A DNA stretch of 64,000 nucleotides from Pseudomonas sp. NC02 (GCF_002874965.1 NZ_CP025624.1:4402001-4466000), one strand, 5' to 3'. Shown: positions 1 through 9,318, counted from the stretch's first letter. Program-made: numbers and translations. The notes: a model not told the origin generated them from the sequence alone.

Positions 1-300
1 GGGGTGCTGCCGTTCGACTCGATTGACCAGGCCATCGAAATGGCCAACGACACCGAGTACGGCCTGGCCGCCTACATTTGTTCCAACCGCCTGGACCTGA
101 TCTACCCGCTGATCCGCCGCCTCGACCACGCCATGATCGCGGTCAACGGGGTGAAATTCACCGGTCACCCGATTCCCTTCGGCGGCATGAAAGCCTCGGG
201 CCTGGGCCGTGAAGGCGCCGCCGAGGGCTTCGAAGCCTTTGTCGAAACCAAATACTTTTGCCTGCATCACCAAGGCCAATTCCAAGGAGAGCAACCATGA
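1..300 (+). CDS. NAD(P)-dependent aldehyde dehydrogenase, C-terminal part (5' end outside window)
   Basis: Only the last 99 codons are present; the reading frame is already open at base 1. The end of the aldehyde dehydrogenase fold is visible: the segment AAYICSN, the HAMIAVNG strand, and the closing FGGMKASGLGREG motif that precedes the C-terminal oligomerization tail in succinate-semialdehyde dehydrogenase-like enzymes. The stop codon overlaps the start of the next gene by four bases (ATGA), so the two are translated together. Coupled with an omega-aminotransferase, the likely job is to oxidize the semialdehyde made by transamination of an amine or omega-amino acid to the acid. The exact substrate cannot be told from this fragment. 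Confidence 0.85.
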   Translation, partial: GVLPFDSIDQAIEMANDTEYGLAAYICSNRLDLIYPLIRRLDHAMIAVNGVKFTGHPIPFGGMKASGLGREGAAEGFEAFVETKYFCLHHQGQFQGEQP

Positions 301-1682
301 GCCAAGCATTCAACAGCCTGTTCGAACAAGACCGCGCGCACTTCATGCACCCATCCACCCACGCCCATGATCACGCCAGCGGCGCACTCAAGGGCCGCAT
401 CATCAAGAGCGCCTCGGGCATCCGCATTCGCGACCAGGAAGGCCGCGAATTCATCGATGCGTTTGCCGGCCTGTACTGTGTGAACATCGGCTATGGCCGC
501 ACCGAAGTTGCCGACGCCATCTACAAGCAAGCCAAGGAGCTGGCCTACTACCACACCTATGTCGGTCACTCGACCGAGGCAATCATCGAGCTGTCGAGCC
601 GCATCATGGACTGGGCGCCCGAAGGCATGAAAAAGGTCTACTACGGCCTGTCCGGCTCAGACGCCAACGAAACCCAGATCAAGCTGGTGCGTTACTACAA
701 CAACGTACTGGGCCGTCCGCAGAAGAAGAAAATCATCTCCCGCGATCGCGGCTATCACGGCTCAGGCATCATGACCGGCAGCCTCACGGGCCTCGCCGCC
801 TTCCATCAGCATTTCGACCTCCCGGAAAAAGGCATCCAGCACACCATTTGCCCGCACTGGTACCGCAAGGCACCGGCGGGCATGGACGAGGCTGCGTTCG
901 TGCGTCACTGCGCCGATGAGCTGGAAAAAATGATCCTCGCCGAAGGCCCGGACACGGTCGCGGCGTTCATTGGCGAACCGGTAATGGGCACCGGTGGCAT
1001 CGTGGTGCCCCCGGCCGGTTACTGGGCGGCGATCCAGGCGGTACTGAACAAGTACGATGTGTTGTTGATCGCTGACGAAGTGGTCTGCGCGTTCGGCCGG
1101 CTGGGCTCGAAAATGGGCAGCCAGCGCTACAGCATGCGCCCGGACCTGATCACCACGGCCAAGGGCCTGACCAGCGCCTATGCCCCGCTGTCAGCGGTGA
1201 TCATCGGTGAGAAGGTGTGGGACGTGATTGAAAAGGCCTCGACCCACGAAGGCGCCATGGGCCACGGCTGGACCTACTCCGGGCACCCGATCTGCGCCGC
1301 GGCGGCGCTGGCAAACCTGGATATCCTGGAACGGGAGAACCTCACGGCGAACGCCGACGAAGTCGGTGGGTACCTGAACCGTCGCCTGCGGGAAACCCTC
1401 GAAGGTCACCCGCTGGTGGGCGAAGTACGCGGCGACGGCCTGCTCGCCGCCGTGGAATTCATGGCCGACCGTGAGCAACGCACGCCGTTTGATCCTGCGC
1501 TCAAGGTCGGCCCCAAAGTCTCGGCGGCCTGCCTGGAACGCGGGATGATCGCCCGGGCCATGCCACACGGCGACATCCTCGGCTTTGCGCCGCCGCTGAT
1601 TTTGACCAGGGCGGAGGCAGACCTGATCGTCGACATCACCAAAGGCGCGATCGACCAGGTGGCCGGGGAAGTGTTGGGCTGA
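297..1682 (+). CDS. class III (omega) aminotransferase, PLP-dependent
   Basis: A 461-residue protein, normal length for class III aminotransferases. It shows SGSDANETQIK near residue 120, the cofactor-binding IADEVVCAFGR segment near residue 260, and TTAKGLTS, which holds the lysine expected to bind pyridoxal phosphate, near residue 290. The ATG start at 297 follows a perfect AAGGAG seven bases upstream and overlaps the stop of the aldehyde dehydrogenase, so an upstream in-frame ATG at 258 is rejected. Together the pair would convert an amine or omega-amino acid to a semialdehyde and then an acid in the cytoplasm. Relatives act on polyamines, beta-alanine or GABA, and I cannot choose between these. 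An Lrp/AsnC gene follows after a REPIN and may control it. Confidence 0.88.
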   Translation: MSQAFNSLFEQDRAHFMHPSTHAHDHASGALKGRIIKSASGIRIRDQEGREFIDAFAGLYCVNIGYGRTEVADAIYKQAKELAYYHTYVGHSTEAIIELSSRIMDWAPEGMKKVYYGLSGSDANETQIKLVRYYNNVLGRPQKKKIISRDRGYHGSGIMTGSLTGLAAFHQHFDLPEKGIQHTICPHWYRKAPAGMDEAAFVRHCADELEKMILAEGPDTVAAFIGEPVMGTGGIVVPPAGYWAAIQAVLNKYDVLLIADEVVCAFGRLGSKMGSQRYSMRPDLITTAKGLTSAYAPLSAVIIGEKVWDVIEKASTHEGAMGHGWTYSGHPICAAAALANLDILERENLTANADEVGGYLNRRLRETLEGHPLVGEVRGDGLLAAVEFMADREQRTPFDPALKVGPKVSAACLERGMIARAMPHGDILGFAPPLILTRAEADLIVDITKGAIDQVAGEVLG

Positions 1683-1693
1683 TGAGTTTCCCT

Positions 1694-1791
1694 TAGGAGC
1701 AAGCTTGCTCGCGATGGTCGTGAACGATAACGTGCTAATCCTGAATTAACGCGTCGTCCTCAGGCTCATCGCGAGCAAGCTCGCTCCTACA
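1694..1791. repeat. REPIN (inverted pair of REP palindromes)
   Basis: Two oppositely oriented REP units of the GGAGC-AAGCTTGCTC type are separated by about 45 bases; the outer ends read TAGGAGC and GCTCCTACA. It lies between the aminotransferase stop and the Lrp gene, the normal extragenic position for such elements. The transcript could fold into a long hairpin and separate the two transcription units. Confidence 0.85.
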
Positions 1792-1821
1792 GGGTCCGTG
1801 CGCCTTTGGAGTTCGTTGCCG

Positions 1822-2310
1822 ATGCACAAGCTTGACCGCTACGACCTGAAAATCCTGCGTATCCTCTCCGAGGACGGGCGCATCACCAAATCGAGCCTGG
1901 CCGAGGCCATCAACCTTTCGGTAACGCCCGCCTGGGAGCGCGTGCGCAAGCTGGAAAGCGCCGGCCTGGTCAAGGGCTACCGCGCGGTGATCGACTGGAA
2001 TCAGGTGTTCAAGAGTCAGCAACTGCTGGTGGAAATCACCCTCGCCCGGCACACCGCCCAGGACATGCGCCGCTTCGAACAACGCATGAGCGACGCCCCC
2101 GACGTGGAGTTCTGCTACGCCACCGGCGGCGGCGTGGACTACATCGCAATGATCCGCGCAGCCGACATCGACCAGTACCAGCGTTTCATCGATCAACTGC
2201 TGATGGAAGACCTGGCCATCGAGCGCTACTTCACCTATATCGTCACCAAAACCATCAAGACCACCGGCGCGCTGCCGGCCCAGGCGCTGGACGATACGGC
2301 CTGTTCCTGA
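1822..2310 (+). CDS. Lrp/AsnC family transcriptional regulator
   Basis: A 162-residue protein, standard for the family. An N-terminal winged helix-turn-helix (about residues 4-60, with LDRYDLKILRILSEDGR and the recognition helix around VTPAWERVRKLE) is followed by an RAM/AsnC-type effector domain (about 70-145). The start was set at the ATG at 1822, where the family begins with MHKLDRYD and where GGAG lies 10 bases upstream; the longer frame from 1798 uses non-family residues. Its position downstream of the aminotransferase/dehydrogenase pair suggests amino-acid-responsive control of that pathway. This is inference from context only. Confidence 0.9.
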   Translation: MHKLDRYDLKILRILSEDGRITKSSLAEAINLSVTPAWERVRKLESAGLVKGYRAVIDWNQVFKSQQLLVEITLARHTAQDMRRFEQRMSDAPDVEFCYATGGGVDYIAMIRAADIDQYQRFIDQLLMEDLAIERYFTYIVTKTIKTTGALPAQALDDTACS

Positions 2311-2370
2311 TGCTTGTATAACGCCCGTAATCCCGGCAGGATTGCGCCCGTGATCTTCACGGACGAGCAC

Positions 2371-2931
2371 ATGATGACCCTGCCCTTTTTCGCCCCCGTA
2401 CTTCTCACCACCGAACGCCTGGGCCTGCGCCCTCCCCATCAGGATGACTGGCGCGCGCTGTTTGCCATTTGGTCCGACCCCGAGGCCATGCGCTACTTTT
2501 CCTTTCCCACCATGACCCGCGCCGAGCAAGCCGTTGAACGCTTCGGCCAACTGATGGAGGCATCGATTGCCGGTGAAGACCTGGTGTGCATGGTGGAGTT
2601 GCTGGCCACCGGCGAGGTGATCGGCAGTTGCGACCTGTTCAATGTCGACGAGCAATGCCGCCGCGCTGAAATCGGCTTTACCCTGGGCCGCCAGCATTGG
2701 GGCAAGGGCTACATGAGCGAAGCCGCCCGCGCCGTGATCGACCATGGGTTCAACACCGCCGGGCTGCGCCGCCTTGAAGCCGACATTGACCCACGCAACC
2801 TGGGCTCCGCGAAGCTGCTTGAGCGCCTGGGTTTCGTCCGCGAAGGCTTGCTGCGCGAGCGCTGGGTGGTCGGCGACGAGATCTCGGACAGCGCGCTGTA
2901 TGGCCTGCTCAAGCGTGACCGTCCTGCCTGA
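2371..2931 (+). CDS. GNAT family N-acetyltransferase (RimJ/RimL type)
   Basis: A 186-residue acetyltransferase of the RimJ/RimL type. Near the N-terminus is LTTERLGLRPPHQDD, typical of the family. The acetyl-CoA binding turn is seen in EIGFTLGRQHWGKGYMSEA (about residues 110-125), followed by the NLGSAKLLERLGFVREG segment near 145-165. The frame stays open upstream to a TTG at 2314, but the ATG pair at 2371/2374 fits the family start better. The substrate is unknown; family members acetylate protein N-termini, amino acids or drugs. Its last 23 bases overlap the convergent EamA gene, so the two 3' ends are antisense to one another. Confidence 0.85.
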   Translation: MMTLPFFAPVLLTTERLGLRPPHQDDWRALFAIWSDPEAMRYFSFPTMTRAEQAVERFGQLMEASIAGEDLVCMVELLATGEVIGSCDLFNVDEQCRRAEIGFTLGRQHWGKGYMSEAARAVIDHGFNTAGLRRLEADIDPRNLGSAKLLERLGFVREGLLRERWVVGDEISDSALYGLLKRDRPA

Positions 2932-3793
2932 CCCACAACGGGCGCCCCTTCTTCAGGCCGACGATCAGGGCCAAGAGGATCAAGCCCATGGCCTGCCACT
3001 GCGAAACCCCGGGGCGCTCACCCAGGATCAGCATTGAGCTGACGATGCCGAACACCGGGATCAGCAGTGACAGGGGCGCCACCCGGGAAACCGGGTACTC
3101 GCGCAACAGCAGGTTCCAGCCCCAGTAACAGAAGTGCGTCGCGCCATACACCTGAAACGCCAGCGAGAACAACGCCACGCCGTTCAGTTGAGCAGGCAAA
3201 GCGATAAAGGCTTGCGAGCCATCCAGCAGCCACGTCAACAGCACCAGCGGCAACGGCGCAAACAGGCTGGCCCAGACTACGAAGGCAAAGATCTCCCGCA
3301 CCCCGGAGACCTTGATGATGATATTGCCGATGCTCCAGGCCAACGCGCTGAACAGCACCAAGGCAAACCCCAGCAGCGTGGCCGCGCCCTGCACACTCAA
3401 CAGCATGCCCACCAGGCCCATGGCCGCCAGCGCCACGCTGATCAATTGCGGCACGGACAGGCTTTCACGAAACAGCAGCACGCCCCAGCCCATGGTGAAA
3501 AATGCGCTGAACTGGATCAGCAACGACGCGCTGCCGGGCGGCACGCCCATGGCGATCCCGAGGTTGATCAAGGCCCACATCGCCACCCCGAATATCAAGC
3601 CATAGGCCGCCAGCCACTTCACCGCGACCTGGGGCCGGCGCACCAGAAACACCCAGGGCAACGCCGCCAGGGTGAACCGCAGGGCCGTCAGCAACAGCGG
3701 GTTGATCTCGGCCAGGCCGAGTTTGGTAATGGGGAAATTGAGTCCCCACACAGCCGTCACCAGGACGGCCAGTAACAGGTGTTTTTGCTTCAT
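2909..3793 (-). CDS. EamA/DMT family transporter
   Basis: A 294-residue integral membrane protein with about ten hydrophobic segments in two EamA halves. The start MKQKHLLLAVLVTAVWGLNF and the segment GSASLLIQFSAFFT resemble E. coli EamA (YdeD), an exporter of O-acetylserine and cysteine pathway metabolites. The upstream extension to 3892 is rejected because it adds a charged, non-family N-terminus. It is transcribed away from the AraC gene at 3909, leaving about 115 bases for shared control, and it converges on the GNAT gene with a 23-base overlap. An amino-acid or metabolite exporter is the safest functional call. Confidence 0.85.
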   Translation of the reverse strand: MKQKHLLLAVLVTAVWGLNFPITKLGLAEINPLLLTALRFTLAALPWVFLVRRPQVAVKWLAAYGLIFGVAMWALINLGIAMGVPPGSASLLIQFSAFFTMGWGVLLFRESLSVPQLISVALAAMGLVGMLLSVQGAATLLGFALVLFSALAWSIGNIIIKVSGVREIFAFVVWASLFAPLPLVLLTWLLDGSQAFIALPAQLNGVALFSLAFQVYGATHFCYWGWNLLLREYPVSRVAPLSLLIPVFGIVSSMLILGERPGVSQWQAMGLILLALIVGLKKGRPLWVRQDGHA

Positions 3794-3908
3794 CGTGACG
3801 GGTCCATTGACTCGGTGGCACGACAGGAGGCCGTGCATCCGACAGATTTTTTCGTAAACCGCGATGGCCCGCCTGCGATTGTGGGTCAACAAAGGCTAGA
3901 ATCAGGCC

Positions 3909-4718
3909 ATGCCCGATATTCATCCCTACGAAAACACCCCGCGCGACGTGGTCGTGACCGCCATCGACTATGCCGACGGCGAGCTGTTCCCCGCCCACGC
4001 GCACCCGCGAGGTCAGTTGGCCTATGCCAGCCAGGGTGTCATTACCGTCTACAGCGCCACCGGTAACTGGGTGGTGCCGCCTCGCCGCGCGATCTGGGTG
4101 CCGCCGCATGTGTCCCACGCCATGCTGATGCGCGGGCCGGTGACGATGCTCAACACCTACATTCGCCCGCAGGCGGCGCGGCGGCTGGAGTTGCCGCAAC
4201 AGTGCCAGGTGTTGGATGTGTCGCCGCTGCTTGGGCAGTTGCTGGAGAAGGCCGTCGAGGTACCTGCGCGTTACGCGATGGGTGGCCGCGACAGCTATTT
4301 GATGGGCTTGCTGCTGCACGAGATCGCCCGGATGCCGGTGCTACCGCTGTGTGCGCCGTTGCCGGCCGAGCCTCGATTGGCGAAGGCCTGCGAAGAGTTC
4401 CTGGCCGGGCCTTCGATGGAAATCGGCATTGATGCCATGGCCCTCTGCGCGGGTATGAGCCGCCGGACTTTTACCCGCCAGTTCCGCCAGGCCACGGGGA
4501 TCAGTTACCTGCAATGGCGCCAGCAAGCCTGTTTGCTGGCGGCGATTGTGCGGCTGGGCAAAGGGGAACCGGTGACCAGGGTGGCGCTGGATCTGGGGTA
4601 TAGCAGCCCGAGTGCGTTTGCCACGGTGTTCAAGCGTGTGTTGGGTGAGGTACCAAGCCGTTATTTCACCAGGGAGTTGCGGGGGGTGGGTCGCGGTACA
4701 TATCCGTTATTTAGGTAA
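3909..4718 (+). CDS. AraC family regulator with cupin sensor domain; C-terminal tail from a repeat
   Basis: A 269-residue protein. An N-terminal cupin-like sensor (HAHPRGQLAYASQGVITV, then WVVPPRRAIWVPPHVSH, about residues 30-80) precedes a C-terminal AraC DNA-binding domain with two helix-turn-helices (about 165-260; MSRRTFTRQFRQATG and ALDLGYSSPSAFATVFKR). It is divergent from the EamA exporter, and such pairs are often regulator and target. The last residues, TYPLFR, and the stop codon are encoded by the left end of an extragenic composite repeat beginning at 4699, so the native C-terminus has probably been replaced by repeat-encoded residues. Confidence 0.9.
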   Translation: MPDIHPYENTPRDVVVTAIDYADGELFPAHAHPRGQLAYASQGVITVYSATGNWVVPPRRAIWVPPHVSHAMLMRGPVTMLNTYIRPQAARRLELPQQCQVLDVSPLLGQLLEKAVEVPARYAMGGRDSYLMGLLLHEIARMPVLPLCAPLPAEPRLAKACEEFLAGPSMEIGIDAMALCAGMSRRTFTRQFRQATGISYLQWRQQACLLAAIVRLGKGEPVTRVALDLGYSSPSAFATVFKRVLGEVPSRYFTRELRGVGRGTYPLFR

Positions 4719-5270
4719 CAACCACCTAGGATTCCGCTCTTACAGCGGCTCACTTTTGAACAGCCGGAATGCGGCCCAGTCAAAAGCAAGCAAAACGCTC
4801 TTGCCCCACCACTCGGCACCTCGCCTAGGCTCGGTGTGCCTAAGATCAAAATCAAAAGCTAAAGCGGGCACGGTTCAAATGTGGGAGCTGGCTTGTCGGG
4901 TCGCCGCATCGCTGCGATGGCATCAACTGGGTGTACCTGATGCACCGAGGTGTCTGCATCGCCGGCAAGCCAGCTCCTACAGAAGAGCAGCTCTACCTTC
5001 GCTCTGGCTTTTGATCTGGCTTTCAACACTCAGGTCGGCTTTCAGGCCGCCGTGCTTTTGATCTTGATCTTGATCTGACTGCCCCAATAAGCCCGAGGCC
5101 GAACGCAGGTATTGCGGAGCGGGTAAACCGGCAGGACGCCGGTTTAGCCGCGCCGGGCCATGGATGGCCCGTCGCGGCGGCCCGCTTCGTGCTGCCGGAG
5201 TGAGGGAACACCGAGCCTAGGCGAGGTGCCGACAGGCGGGGCAGAGCGCTTTGGTTACTTTGCCGCTTTT
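4699..5270. repeat. composite nested-palindrome extragenic element, copy 1 (incomplete)
   Basis: This fills almost the whole 589-base space between the convergent araC and MATE genes. It begins with CATATCCGTT, then the block around TTCCGCTCTTACAGCGGCTCAC, then a block around CCACTCGGCACCTCGCCTAGG. It has a REPIN in the middle (4880-4981) and then the same blocks inverted. Compared with copies 2 and 3, the left arm lacks about 120 bases between GTGTGCC and AAGATCAAAATC, and the right end stops before the terminal AACGGATATG. Open frames inside are not genes. After it, 5276-5298 is a short (CCCCG)n run. Confidence 0.85.
4880..4981. repeat. REPIN at the core of composite element copy 1
   Basis: The outer arms read TGTGGGAGCTGGCTTG and CAAGCCAGCTCCTACA. 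They flank a spacer with GGCATCAACTGGGTGT and ACCGAGGTGTCTGC, the same spacer as in copies 2, 3 and 5. The spacer here has extra bases (GGGTCGCCGCATCGC). Confidence 0.85.
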
Positions 5271-5307
5271 TGTACACCCCGCCCCGCCCCGCCCCGCCAA
5301 AAAAACC

Positions 5308-6663
5308 TCACACCAACCGCTTGATCTGCTTATGCCGCCAAACCAGCCGGTAATACGCCGTCTGCAACCCCAACATCGCCAGATACGTCACCGGAAACGC
5401 CATCCACACCCCTTCCAGCCCAAACCGCGTATTCAGCAGATACGCCACCGGCAACTCCACCCCCAACACGCAAACGATCGAGATCCCCACCGGCACCAGC
5501 ACCACCCCGCTGGCCCGCATGATCCCGCCCACCACGGCCTGGAAGCCGAACACCAGGATGCTCCAGAGCATGATATGCAGCAGGTGCTCGGCCTTGACCC
5601 GCGCATCCACGTCGGTAATGAACAACCCCAGCAGCCAGTGCGACAACACATACCCCAGCACTATCAACCCACCCGTCAGGCACAGGTTGATCAAAATCCC
5701 CGTACGCAGGATCGGCCCGATCCGCTCCAGGCGCCCCGCCCCGATCGCCTGCGCCCCCAGAATCGACGCCGTGATCGCAATCGACAACGCCGGAAACTGC
5801 ACATAGTTGACGATCTGCGTCACCGCCCCATACGCCGCCGTCGCCTGGGAACCATGGCTGTTGACCAGCGCCAGAATCACCAGCTCCGACAACGACAGCA
5901 CCACCATCTGCAACCCGGTGGGCAACCCGATACGCAGGACCTTGCCCAGGATCACCCGATCCAGCCGCAGCGCCGCCATCAACTGGCGATCCGGCGCCAT
6001 CACGTGGTTTTTATGGCGCAGGCGCAGCACCAGGAACGTCATCGCCAGGGCATTACCCACCAACCCCGCCACCACCGCGCTCTGGATACCCATCGGCGGC
6101 AGGCCCAGCCAACCCTTGATCAGCGCAGGGGTCAGCACCAGGCCCACGGTGGTCGACACCATCAGCGCCAATAAGGGCGACACCGTGTCACTCACGCCCC
6201 GCAGCAGTTGGGTGAACAGGATGAACACCAGCAACAGCGGCATGATCAGCATCATCATCTGCGCATAACCCACCGCGTCATCCAGCACATCCACCGGTGT
6301 GCCCAGGGCCTGCATTGCCGGGCGCGCAAACACGCTGCCCAGCACCGCTGCGATCACCCCGATCAGGGCGCCGAGGGTCAGGGTGGCGCCGGTGATCGAC
6401 TTGACCATCGAGGTTTCCTGCGCGCCCCACGCCTGGCCGATCAGCACCGAAGCGCCCGCCCCCAGGCCGATCACCAGGGCGATAAAGAAAAACACGATGG
6501 GGAACATCCCCGACACCGCCGCCAACGCCTGGGTGCCGAGCATCTGCCCGACATAGATCCCGTTCAGCGTGCCGGAAAAGCTCTGGAGGAAATTGGACAG
6601 CACCATGGGTGCCAGAAAGATCAGGTAGATCTGCCACAACGGTCGTTGCTGGGTGACTTCCAT
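5308..6663 (-). CDS. MATE family multidrug/cation efflux protein
   Basis: A 451-residue, strongly hydrophobic protein with about twelve membrane segments arranged as two MATE (MatE) halves. Features include VLSNFLQSFSGTLNGIYVGQMLG in the first helix region, GLGAGASVLIGQAWGA near residue 70, and the matching second-half segment GAVTQIVNYVQFPALSIA near 285. MATE proteins export cationic drugs or metabolites using Na+ or H+ gradients. The DUF2239 gene ends 22 bases upstream on the same strand, so they may share a transcript. The stop codon lies about 37 bases from a composite repeat. Confidence 0.92.
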   Translation of the reverse strand: MEVTQQRPLWQIYLIFLAPMVLSNFLQSFSGTLNGIYVGQMLGTQALAAVSGMFPIVFFFIALVIGLGAGASVLIGQAWGAQETSMVKSITGATLTLGALIGVIAAVLGSVFARPAMQALGTPVDVLDDAVGYAQMMMLIMPLLLVFILFTQLLRGVSDTVSPLLALMVSTTVGLVLTPALIKGWLGLPPMGIQSAVVAGLVGNALAMTFLVLRLRHKNHVMAPDRQLMAALRLDRVILGKVLRIGLPTGLQMVVLSLSELVILALVNSHGSQATAAYGAVTQIVNYVQFPALSIAITASILGAQAIGAGRLERIGPILRTGILINLCLTGGLIVLGYVLSHWLLGLFITDVDARVKAEHLLHIMLWSILVFGFQAVVGGIMRASGVVLVPVGISIVCVLGVELPVAYLLNTRFGLEGVWMAFPVTYLAMLGLQTAYYRLVWRHKQIKRLV

Positions 6664-6685
6664 GAAGGTTCGGATCTCAATGCAA

Positions 6686-7249
6686 TTAGGCAGGGAAAGC
6701 GTTGCGTGACAACCAGGCCAGGTACAACTTCACATCCACCGGCCAGTGCGCAATCCTGTTGGAAAATTCCGCGCCGTCCTGGGCAAACAACGCCCGCGAG
6801 GCTTCTTCAAAACCTGGCAGGTCGCCGCCGATGGCGCTCATGAAACGATAGCTGGACTCCTTCGCCTGGCGCCGCTCATCGTGCTCGGCATGGGCGTTGC
6901 GCGCTTCGTCCACCAACCGGCGCAAGGCCGCCGAGGCGCCGCCGCGTTGTTGTCCCAGCCACTCCCAGTGCCTCGGCAACAAGGTCACTTCACGGGCGAC
7001 CACCCCCAGCTTCGGACGGCCTACAGTAGGTGACGCCGGCACGTCGGCCTCCGTCACCGCGAGGGTCGGTTGCTGCGGTGCGTAACCGGCGGGCCAGGGA
7101 TAGTCGACTTGAACACCGCTGGCGTCATCAAACACCAGCAAGCTGCCCGTCGCCAGGTCGAGGCTTTTCAGGTTTTTGGCGACGTCGGCATAAGAGCCGG
7201 CAGCCACGCGTTGGTGGCCAAGGAAGGCGGTGCAGTGTGATGCGCTCAT
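6686..7249 (-). CDS. DUF2239 family protein
   Basis: A 187-residue soluble protein of a conserved family of unknown function. The opening HCTAFLGHQRVAAGSYADVA and the C-terminal part FEEASRALFAQDGAEFSNRIAHWPVDVKLY match what I recall of DUF2239. The middle (GRPKLGVVAREVTLLPRHWEWLGQQRGGASAALRRLVDEAR) resembles a short basic helix-rich DNA-interaction segment. No membrane segment or signal is seen. It is transcribed just ahead of the MATE gene (22 bases). I do not assign a function. Confidence 0.8.
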   Translation of the reverse strand: MSASHCTAFLGHQRVAAGSYADVAKNLKSLDLATGSLLVFDDASGVQVDYPWPAGYAPQQPTLAVTEADVPASPTVGRPKLGVVAREVTLLPRHWEWLGQQRGGASAALRRLVDEARNAHAEHDERRQAKESSYRFMSAIGGDLPGFEEASRALFAQDGAEFSNRIAHWPVDVKLYLAWLSRNAFPA

Positions 7250-7299
7250 GACTTTTACCCGGATTATTTTGTTTTACCCGGATCATATTAGTCTGAAAT

Positions 7300-8256
7300 T
7301 TATTGGATGCAAGCCGCTTGTTGCGAAACCACCAAACGATCACCGTCGACAGTCGCGCCCATGGGGCCCACACCCGGGTCGCGCAATACGCATTCGGCAA
7401 TCGCCGGCTCCAGCTCCACCCGCAATCGGCGGCCCAAGGCGCGGGCGCCGAACCGTACGTCATGGTCGCGGCACAGCCAGGCACGTGCCGATTCATCCAG
7501 CACCAATGATCGGTGCTGCGCCGCCAGGCGTTGATTGAGTTTGCCGAGTTCCACCTTGAGCAGCGCCTCAAGCCACTGATGGTCGATGGGCTCGAACATC
7601 AGGATACGATCGATGCGATTGAGAAATTCCGGCTCGAAGTGGCGGTGCAAGGCGTCCTCCAACACCCCCGCTTCACCGCGCCCCCACCAGCGCAACGGGG
7701 CAAAGCGTTGCCGGTGCCGACGCGCCTGCTGGGCGCCGATATTGCTGGTCATGAAGATCAGGCTGTTGCGAAAGTCCAGCGTACGAGCGCCGCCCGCCAG
7801 CGTCAGCTGGCCGTTTTCAAGGATGCCCAGCAGGCTGCGCACCACTTCCTGGCTGGCTTTCTCCAACTCGTCGAATAGCACGATACCAGGGCGGCTGTAG
7901 CTACCCTGGATCAGTTCGCTGTTGAACAGGCTGATGCCCTCCTTGCTGCCGACATAACCCGGCGGTGCACCGGTGAGTGCGGCGGCATAATGCTCCTGGG
8001 CCAGGGTGTGCATGTCGATACGGCAGAACCCGTCGGCACGCCCGTGCAACGCCTGCGCCAGCAGCCGGACGATTTCCGTCTTGCCGACCCCGGTAGGCCC
8101 CATGAACAGGTTGACGCTCAACGGCCGCTCACGCTCACCGATATCGGCCTTGACCACCTTGAGCAACCCTTCCATTTGGGCCAGGGCTGCGTCCTGGCCA
8201 ACGATACGGCTGCGCAGCAAGGCCATGACCTGGGCCGGTTCAAAAGTAAACCGCAT
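7300..8256 (-). CDS. amiB: AmiB-like Clp-type AAA ATPase of the amidase operon
   Basis: A 318-residue single AAA-2 (ClpA/ClpB type) ATPase. It has Walker A GPTGVGKT near residue 53, Walker B IVLFDELEKA near 125, sensor-1 IFMTSN near 168, a sensor-2-like FGARALGRR near 270, and a Clp C-terminal small domain. It lacks ClpB's second ATPase ring and N-domain. It starts three bases after the amiE stop, so it is translationally linked to amidase. In P. aeruginosa the gene after amiE is amiB, a Clp-related ATPase of the amidase operon, and this is probably its equivalent. It should not be confused with the cell-wall amidase of the same name. Confidence 0.8.
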   Translation of the reverse strand: MRFTFEPAQVMALLRSRIVGQDAALAQMEGLLKVVKADIGERERPLSVNLFMGPTGVGKTEIVRLLAQALHGRADGFCRIDMHTLAQEHYAAALTGAPPGYVGSKEGISLFNSELIQGSYSRPGIVLFDELEKASQEVVRSLLGILENGQLTLAGGARTLDFRNSLIFMTSNIGAQQARRHRQRFAPLRWWGRGEAGVLEDALHRHFEPEFLNRIDRILMFEPIDHQWLEALLKVELGKLNQRLAAQHRSLVLDESARAWLCRDHDVRFGARALGRRLRVELEPAIAECVLRDPGVGPMGATVDGDRLVVSQQAACIQ

Positions 8257-8259
8257 GCC

Positions 8260-9303
8260 TCAACCCGCCGTTTTTTCTTTACCGCCATGGGGCAACTGCC
8301 CCACCGGGCATTCGGCGACACCGACGGTGCTGCGGGTGAAGGCCTCGACATTCTCTTGGGCCTTTTGCGCGTCCAGCACCCAGGTGCGATAGAACTCGAA
8401 TGGGCAATCCGCCACGCCCTTGTCCCCATCGCCCGAGGCATGCATGCCGGTGTAGCCACGGTGCAGCAACTTGAACAGATGGTTCTGCGACTGGTCGTTG
8501 GCCCGCGCATCGCGGATCTGCGACACCGACAGCTGGGCGTACTGAATGCCCATCTCTTCCTCGCCGCACTCGCCCAAAGTACGGCCATCGAAGCCGATGA
8601 TCGCCGAGTGCCCGAAGTACGAATACACCCCGTCGAACCCCGCCGCATTCGCCACCGCCACGTAGCAGTTATTGGCCCAGGCCATGCTCTTGGACATCTG
8701 CACCTGCTGCTCCTTGGCCGGGTACATATAGCCCTGGCAGCGCACGATCAGCTCGGCGCCTTTCATCGCACAGTCACGCCAGATCTCCGGGTAGTTGCCG
8801 TCGTCGCAGATGATCAGGCTGACCTTCATGCCCTTGGGCCCGTCGCACACGTAGGTGCGGTCGCCGGGATACCAACCTTCGATCGGACACCACGGAATGC
8901 ACTTGCGATAACGCTGGACGATCTCGCCGAGGTTATTGATCAGCACCAGCGTGTTGTACGGCGCCTTGTGCGGGTGCTCCTCGTGGCGTTCACCGGTCAG
9001 GGAAAACACGCCCCAGGTATTGGCCTGGCGGCAGGCCGCGGAGAAAATCGCCGTCTCCTCGCCGGGAATACTCGCGGCGGTCGCCATCATCTCGTCGTGG
9101 TCGTACATGATCCCCATGGTGCTGTATTCGGGGAACACCACCAGGTCCATGCCGGGCAAACCCTGCTTCATGCCGACAATAATCTCGGCAATCTTCTTCG
9201 CGTTATCAATGACCTCGGCCTTGCTGTGCAGGCGCGGCATCTTGTAGTTCACGACAGCAACGCCGACCGTATCCGGGCTGCTGGAAATGTCGCCATGGCG
9301 CAT
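8260..9303 (-). CDS. amiE: aliphatic amidase AmiE
   Basis: A 347-residue nitrilase-superfamily enzyme that hydrolyses short aliphatic amides such as acetamide and propionamide to the acid and ammonia. The whole length matches P. aeruginosa AmiE from MRHGDISSS onward. By direct counting, the catalytic triad is in place: Glu59 (in VVFPEYS), Lys134 (in YRKCIPW) and Cys166 (in [16 protein letters not shown]). The start at 9303 has GAGGAGA seven bases upstream. It lies 15 bases after fmdB and three bases before the AAA ATPase, inside a four-gene amide-use operon. The amiC, amiR and amiS genes found beside P. aeruginosa amiE are absent here. Confidence 0.95.
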   Translation of the reverse strand: MRHGDISSSPDTVGVAVVNYKMPRLHSKAEVIDNAKKIAEIIVGMKQGLPGMDLVVFPEYSTMGIMYDHDEMMATAASIPGEETAIFSAACRQANTWGVFSLTGERHEEHPHKAPYNTLVLINNLGEIVQRYRKCIPWCPIEGWYPGDRTYVCDGPKGMKVSLIICDDGNYPEIWRDCAMKGAELIVRCQGYMYPAKEQQVQMSKSMAWANNCYVAVANAAGFDGVYSYFGHSAIIGFDGRTLGECGEEEMGIQYAQLSVSQIRDARANDQSQNHLFKLLHRGYTGMHASGDGDKGVADCPFEFYRTWVLDAQKAQENVEAFTRSTVGVAECPVGQLPHGGKEKTAG

Positions 9304-9318
9304 TGCAAATCTCCTCGG

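Noticed and set aside
5276..5298. (CCCCG)n tandem run as a functional switch for the MATE gene
   Set aside because: It lies downstream of the MATE stop, outside any coding region or promoter. It is probably just low-complexity sequence.
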